A DNA stretch of 64,000 bases, from contig CM037864.1 in assembly GCA_021292105.1 (NCBI GenBank), positions 38,688,486 through 38,752,485 of the forward strand, written 5' to 3'. Positions 57,406 to 64,000 of this stretch are shown here, in pieces; the stretch's first letter is position 1; every line of letters begins with the position of its first letter. The position numbers were made by a program, and so were the translations under genes. The notes beneath the pieces are model-generated. The model was not told the origin of the DNA. It was given only the letters and a program-made list of their open reading frames with translations, and made no database searches. The stretch is from Anadara kagoshimensis. Its lineage: Eukaryota; Mollusca; Bivalvia; Arcoida; Arcidae.

Positions 57406-59440
57406 TGCAAAATTAAAACAGGTCTAGTAATAATAAAATGTTTTATGAAGTTAAAGCACTATATATCAAATACAAAACCAAACTTACATAACAAAGCCAA
57501 ACAAAGTGTCCCATTTGAAACTATAACAAAACATGATGGCATCATGTTGGTGGAACTAATTCTTTTCAATGTCACTGACTCATTAATGATATAAAATAAT
57601 ACTATTGCGATCAATTTCAATTTAACTCCAAACTCAAAAACTCGTAACTGATTTTATTTCTGACTTTTATTTAATTAAAATATCTGAATATCGTCATGTA
57701 ATAAAATTAGTGAAATCTCCTTTTCATTTAAGAAATCTAATCATTCAAAATCCGAAACAGTTTTGCAAAAAACGAAAAAGTGCACTAAGGAACTCACATA
57801 CCGAAAGTTCAAGTACCAACTCTTAATCATTGGGATGTTTGTTTCATTTCCGGTGACACTCTTTAATTACGGAGGCGATATTTTTTTTATTGATTAACTC
57901 TTCTATAAAAAAGATAGTAAGGAGTAGCACGTGTGAAAATAACTAAATTTGTAAGGACCAGACATAGAAAACTGTCTTTTAATATACAAATTAAATCTTG
58001 TTACAATTTAAAACGTTGGCAGGTGCGGTGGCATGTTCTTTTCAACCGGGAGCTGAAATCAATGCAAACGAAGTTATAAAACATTGTATCATTGGATAAT
58101 TTTGTTTTCGACTTGTGGAGGTGACAGGATACGTCTTCTTAGTTGAATTAGAAAACATTGTTGCACCTAAAATTGCCATCTAGTGTTCTATTGTAATTCT
58201 CAATAATCTGTTTCTTAGTGATAATTAGATTTAGAACATCAATAAATGGAGACGGAAAATTATATTGCAGACTCTCTTCTATGTAATATTGTCAGACAAT
58301 ACAAAACATTAGTTATCATTATCGAAGTAAGATGAATATTATGTCAAAGTCGTGAAAATGGAAAACATTAGCAATTATTGAGTAAGATGAAAATTATGCT
58401 AAAGTCATGAATTGAATTATTACACGACATAATCATATTGTAACTCGATATTTTAATTTGGGTAAATCAGGTAGAATTTGTATAAATATGTCCCATAAAT
58501 ATACGTTATTTGAAATATAAGATAATAAAAAAAAATAAAACTAGAAAGAAAAGAAATAACTGATCCATATTGGAGGGTTCCAGATATAATTTTCGGGATG
58601 ACTTTACAATAATTATGAAAGCATTCCAAAGATCGTTTTCATTCTTTTGTTGCAGATGCTTCTATAAATATTTATATTTTTATCATGATACGAAAAATAC
58701 AACTATCAAAATGTAGGCGTAATAATTGTTATTTTATAAATCTTTGAGTTTTTTCTGAACGATTATTTGGCATAATTTGAATGTCTCATTTTATATAGAA
58801 CATGACAAATTAACCAGCTGAACCACCGTTACCAAGATCACACAATAATCAAAATAGTGCCAGAAAGAAGTCATGAACATAAATTGAAAGCACTTACAAT
58901 TGATTCATCAATTTACCATTAACACCGAATTTTGATTCAAAGCCATGTCACTGGTTATACCCTGAAAGTACTTAAATCAAACGAAGGTTTTGACAATTAG
59001 TCCATTGCCTTCCAAATCTCCATATGTTTATCTTGTCTGCTTTTCATTGTCTTTGTTTCTTTACGTGTAATTGTTTTGGTTATGTATTATTGCATACAAT
59101 ACATTTACAAAAAGACCTGTAGATAGATATCAATCGAACCTTATTAAAGCGGGGATTGTCTTTCAGTTATAAAAGTTTCTTTTTTTTTTATTGAAATTTG
59201 AAAAAGACTACCTTGAAATGCTGGTCTTAATATATAAATGGTATTTATATAGAGCGGTTGCCAAAGTTGGTTTTTACTATATACGGTTCAGCTACAAACA
59301 ATTTCCAATTTCGAAATCGACCTCTAAAATGCATTTAATAACAGGTACATGTATTTTTAACCCAATTTGGATTTGACCATAATGTTTTTATGATGTCCAA
59401 AATATATAATTTATTTATTTTAAATTTAAATTTTCTATTT
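57406..59440. other. no gene or repeat recognised
   Basis: AT-rich throughout, short chance frames only. Confidence 0.5.
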
Positions 59441-59444
59441 ATTT

Positions 59445-59555
59445 ATAAACATTCTTGACGTCCCATAGTTCAATGTTCTTTTCATTCTCAGTGTGGAATG
59501 TTAAGTTAACCGAACAGGAGGTACTATCTCTCCAGAACACCCGGCCTCAAACATT
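59445..59555 (+). repeat. family B fragment
   Basis: cattcttgacgtcccatagt then tcaatgttc, and aacacccggcctc; middle part of the family. Confidence 0.65.
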
Positions 59556-62500
59556 TCACTTTGTATAAGATTGTGACTGTTTTTATTATAGACATAAATG
59601 TAGACCAGAATCTTCAAACATCAAAGTTTCAACCAATTCTAAGACAAGCTTCAGACTAAGCAAAATAACAAATTAAGATTGCCTGTCTAACGGATCGCTT
59701 TATTCCCTCATTAAGAGTGTGTTATGCATCAAACCATTTCTCTAGTGTACATATTGTTAATATTTCTCAGCAAAAGATTAATCTTAAATTTCAAATTTGA
59801 AAATTAACTGACATTTATCAACTGTATGGGTATGATTCATGTATATGAAATATTCTCTAGAGTTTATCAGATGTTTTCTATGTTATACATTAAGACGACG
59901 TTGACAACCACAAGCCAGACATACTTCCAAAGGTCGCCTACATTAGTAAAACTGCGACAGAACTCGTGATTTACGCCTGTATATTTCAAATGTGTCAACA
60001 CGGCACATTATCCTCTCGAAACACGCCTCTTGTAAACTGTTCTGTTTTCAGAAATGAACGAAATTCAAGAATTTCCAAATATTCAATAATGTTTAGTTTT
60101 CTTTTTATCATAATGACTACTAAAAACAAACTTTTGATGACTATTAACTAATAAATTAAAGTGACGTATTTTATAGTCAAACCCTTTTACGTCATGCAGT
60201 CGCCCGAAGAGTGACAAAGGAGGTTAGGTGACATAAGCAACCTGCCAAATGCATATATCTTGACTCCTGAAACTTTTTGCTCCGACATGAGCAAATATCC
60301 CATGTCATTTTTAATTCATTTGTGGGCTGTAAAAGCAAAATGTGTGTGATGATAGCAGTTTTTATTGATTCACGCTGCGTGTGTAGAACCTCAGTAGGAA
60401 GTGACTAAGGGGAGATAATTTAATCAAATCTGATTGATATGAATTATAAATGCAATTCATCCAACATCAATCTGATATTCCAGGGAATCTCGATATTAAA
60501 TCTTGTTGTCATGGTTACGTGACGTCATAAAAACCCGACAATACTACATATATAGTATGTATTTTAAAAATTAATGAGCAATTTTTCCCTAGGACCTAAG
60601 ATAACAATCAGAGCCCGCCAACACTCTGCAGACGAAACTTAAACAAGAGGGCAAACAAAGTCATGATGCTTAATAAACTGAAACAAAATTGCTGCGAATT
60701 TGATTAATTTTTTTACAACTGATTTATATTTTTGTTTTTGATTTAGACAATTGCACAATATATATAAATTAAACCATCCTTTTTGAATATAATACATGTA
60801 ACTGATGATTAATAAATTAATGTCACTTTTGGGATATTTCAGGCTTTTGATAATATATTGATCCATACCTACCAGTCTTGATCGTACGATGTATTTCTGT
60901 CCCGTATTTCCGATACCGTTTAAAGCAAAAACAAAGCATTTTAATTTTTTGTGAAACATGATACTTTTTTAAAATGTACACAAAAGTGTGAAAAATCTTT
61001 TGTACTGCGTCACATTTTATGGGTACCACGTACAGTTTTTAAGATTTTGAGGAAGATACTTATTTTTTTTAATAGTTGCCAAGTTGGCAAGAACTAAAGC
61101 AACCAATAACATGATACAACCAATGAAGGCAACGTGGCACACATTGAGATCACCGATTACAAAAATGCATGAGCTCAAATATCGAACGAGAAAATTCTAA
61201 GACACATAAGTGCAAAAAGGGAGATGAAGTGGGATAGTATTAATTGGCAATAAAAATGTATGATAGACTGTGTAAATTATTTTTTTCTTTGTAACCCACA
61301 CGCTAATAACATTAGCTACGTCATTAGATCCCGGATAACAGGTTCGGTGTCGTTACTTGTCCATTCATATATTAGTCACTACAAGCACTAGAAGTTATAA
61401 ATAAAATACTATGTATGAAGTAAGCATAAGTAATTGCGATTTTCTAGTCTCCATTAGGGATTGCCCTCTAACACGCAACAACTGAAATAGCACATCAATG
61501 AACCTACCCATATCTTACTTAATTATTGATGTAAGCGGGCTCCTGATTAAGGTTTAAAGTGTCAGTGGGAGGTCAGCAAAACGCTTACTTCTTTTGAGTG
61601 CAATGGCTTTGCAAAGCAGCTACACTTTCTTGAGAAAATAAAACGGGATTAATCATAGACTTATAATTTTTGTAATAGATTTAACTTAATGATACATCGT
61701 ATATAAGATTTTTTGTAACCCTTCACTACGAATAATTAGTACTAATATATGACGTGTGAAAGAAAACTCTTATTTTCTTACGATAGTAAAACAAGGCGTC
61801 TTAAGGAACGTGGGACGTAATAGTCTGCGAATCTGACATTAATCAAAATGAAATAAGACACATATGCCACTTTTGGAACTCGTCATTCACAACATATAAT
61901 CATTTGACATTTTTGATATTTTATATAAACGCTTGAAGTTTCTTAATCCAATATCCCCAAATGATGATGCGAGGCATAGGTCTTTGTAGTTTACGTATTC
62001 TTCTTCCGCTTCCGCTTTGGAACATTTCTCAAAGATAGGTTGTCCGAGGATAATTTTGAAACTTTATGGGAAAAATGATGGATGGAAATACTTGTGCCCT
62101 TTGGATTTAAGTCATTTAGTCAATTTTGGGGTGCCAATTTGGTTTTCTTTGTAATAGTAGAATGGCCATCCTAAACCATATAATTAGTACGTAATTGTTC
62201 TTTAGCTACATACTAAATCCATTGGGTCCATTTTTACTCGACCGTGTTTCGATAAACACTCTTTAATCTTGTACATGAACATTCTTTCTTAGCGTTCTAT
62301 ACTCATTTCATATATCAGTACGGTAAACTTGCATCAATTTTGGATTGGACCATTTGTGGGTGTTTCTTCTCTTCGTAATCATAAAAACACACAATCAGTT
62401 TCCAATTTTGAATTAAAAATTTGCAAACCAGAACTTCTGTTGGATCGTTTGGGCTTAGGATTGAGTAGGGTGGAGGTCGGTTGGTATTCAGATAAATGAC

Positions 62501-63365
62501 CTTTCATTACAATGAACGCTTGTTCTTTTGTGTGACTATTTTTAATGAGAAATACGGCAGTCAACTTGTTATAATAGTTTCACTTTAGATTTTACATTAT
62601 TGACAAATATTAGTTTAACAAAATTGTTATTTTTATGATCATTGAATTATTAATAACTGTTTATTGAGGGCATTAAGAACAGTGCTGTTGTACCAGGATA
62701 GAAATATTACATAAAAGTATTTAACATCATATTTATAATAAAACATTAGGATTAAAGTATTTCAGAATTCCATTTCCAAAAAAGGGAAATTAGAAAATTG
62801 ATACTAAAGATGATTATTGATTCTGCATCCCTTTTATTTATTTATTTATTTATTTTCACAAAAAATCCCTAATCTAAAATCGATTTGTTTGATGATACAT
62901 ATAGGTTTTCAGATTATTTCTTTTCAAACAAACTCTTTCTGTTGATACAGTTCTGATTTGGTCGGCTATATTTGTGTTGATTTAATAAAGAGTTTTGTTA
63001 AAATGAATTGAACAAACATTGGCGATAATGATGTTTTATTCATTTCATCAATATTATTGGAATCTATTTCACTTGATGGAATACATCTGTATGAGTAGTT
63101 CAGACTGATCGGTAGACTAGCGCAAAGTAAATTATTTATATTCCAATCTAATGGGTTTGTTTGCTTTCATAATGACGATGATTCAGGTAAAATAAGGATT
63201 TTCGATGGAATTTGTAATAAAAATTTACGTGATATGAATTTAAATAATAGGTAAATTATTAAAACGCCTATTAATTTTTTTGATTAGACATATCTTTATA
63301 TGGATAATGCATGTTCATGACTGTTCAGAATATTAGTTTGACGTCACTGACTCCAAAACACTAAG
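59556..63365. other. no gene recognised
   Basis: Longest gene-free and repeat-poor stretch. (TTTA)n at 62832-62855. The 106-codon minus frame at 60639-60959 is AT-rich, low-complexity and treated as chance. Confidence 0.5.
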
Positions 63366-63566
63366 GTGCAGACCTGTCCGAAGTTTAACACTGAGCTAAC
63401 GAAAAAGAGTCAAAAATCAACAGCAAAGCGACCAATATATGGTCAGCAAGTGACCGATAGCCGTCGAGAGGTATATAGCATACTGTCCAGATATAAGCAT
63501 CAAGTGGCAGAGATTCAGCAACAATTTGTTAGCTTAATGTTTAACTTTCGACAGGCCCGTACTGTA
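63366..63566. mobile_element. family A MITE, copy 10
   Basis: gtgcagacctgtccgaagtt on the left; ctttcgacaggcccgtactg then ta on the right; agtcaaaaatc interior as in copy 9. About 200 bases. Confidence 0.88.
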
Positions 63567-64000
63567 ATTATCATTTCAGCAATTTTAGTATAACCGTTCT
63601 GGCTTTAGAATTTAACCATTAAATGTATTGACTTAAGACTGGTAAATTTGGATAATTATTCCAAGTTAAATAATCATACATTGAACTTTTTATAATGATT
63701 ATTGACCCAGAGATGTACCTGGTACTGTCGGGAGAGATAATATCTGATGTCCATTAATACATGTACAGGGGGGAGGATACTCATCACCAATGGATACTAA
63801 AAAATGATAACGATGCAAAATGTGCAACTCGTGTTATTTCCCTTTTGAAAAGGGCTTTTTAAATTACGTTATAAGAACACACCGATAGACAAAATAGACA
63901 TGTACAATTTCTATATCGTGATTTTAATGTAAATAATTCAAATACGGGTATAATTTGATTCCATGCATTTTGTTTGTCAAAGATGTCTATTAAAAATCCA

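Noticed and set aside
60639-60959. 106-codon minus-strand frame
   Set aside because: AT-rich, full of K/I/Y/F, no domain and no splice context; expected by chance in such DNA.

Overview
The window is AT-rich animal DNA (roughly two thirds A+T by eye) with small GT-AG exons, short introns packed with transposon relics, tRNA-derived SINEs ending in CAACT-type tails, many TIR-bearing MITEs, microsatellites and minisatellites. This suggests a lophotrochozoan, most likely a bivalve mollusc; the species cannot be told from the sequence alone.

The left quarter (1-15726) is one plus-strand gene running into the window from the left. I assembled 17 coding exons (1299-15726) by matching splice sites, intron phase and family sequence. 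All joins are in phase and give 555 residues of a fold-type I PLP enzyme of the aminotransferase class V / SufS-like cysteine desulfurase-like group. The PLP lysine (SPHK), the pyridine-binding Asp (WDYAAG) and an RxGxxCAxP cysteine loop are all present. The N-terminal exon(s) lie left of the window. A 55-bp palindromic satellite (1-1077), a second minisatellite, two large hairpins and several MITEs sit in its introns.

From 15727 to 64000 I find no complete gene. It holds: a 30/60-bp minisatellite (18816-19460) inside a possible 4.1-kb element with roughly 30-bp terminal inverted repeats (17789-21900); a 0.5-kb foldback element (22141-22640); the 3' end of an old LTR retrotransposon (about 22783-23400); a 1.2-kb palindrome made of two inverted copies of one TIR element (24529-25739); a region of cAMP-response-like motifs in duplicated sequence (28850-29480); a cluster of MITEs with SINEs inserted into them (39916-42207); degenerate tandem arrays (42797-43918, 49630-50060); a perfect 170-bp palindrome (54579-54748); and one isolated exon-like segment (57237-57311).

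Dispersed families were named here by letter for cross-reference. A: about 210-bp Tc1/mariner-like MITE, 10 copies. B: about 390-bp repeat, about 16 pieces. C: about 240-bp TIR element, 3 copies. D and F: two copies each. E: foldback. G: about 100-bp repeat, 5 copies. H: about 200-bp MITE, 2 copies. I: 107-bp TA-flanked MITE. All family calls rest on within-window comparison by eye.
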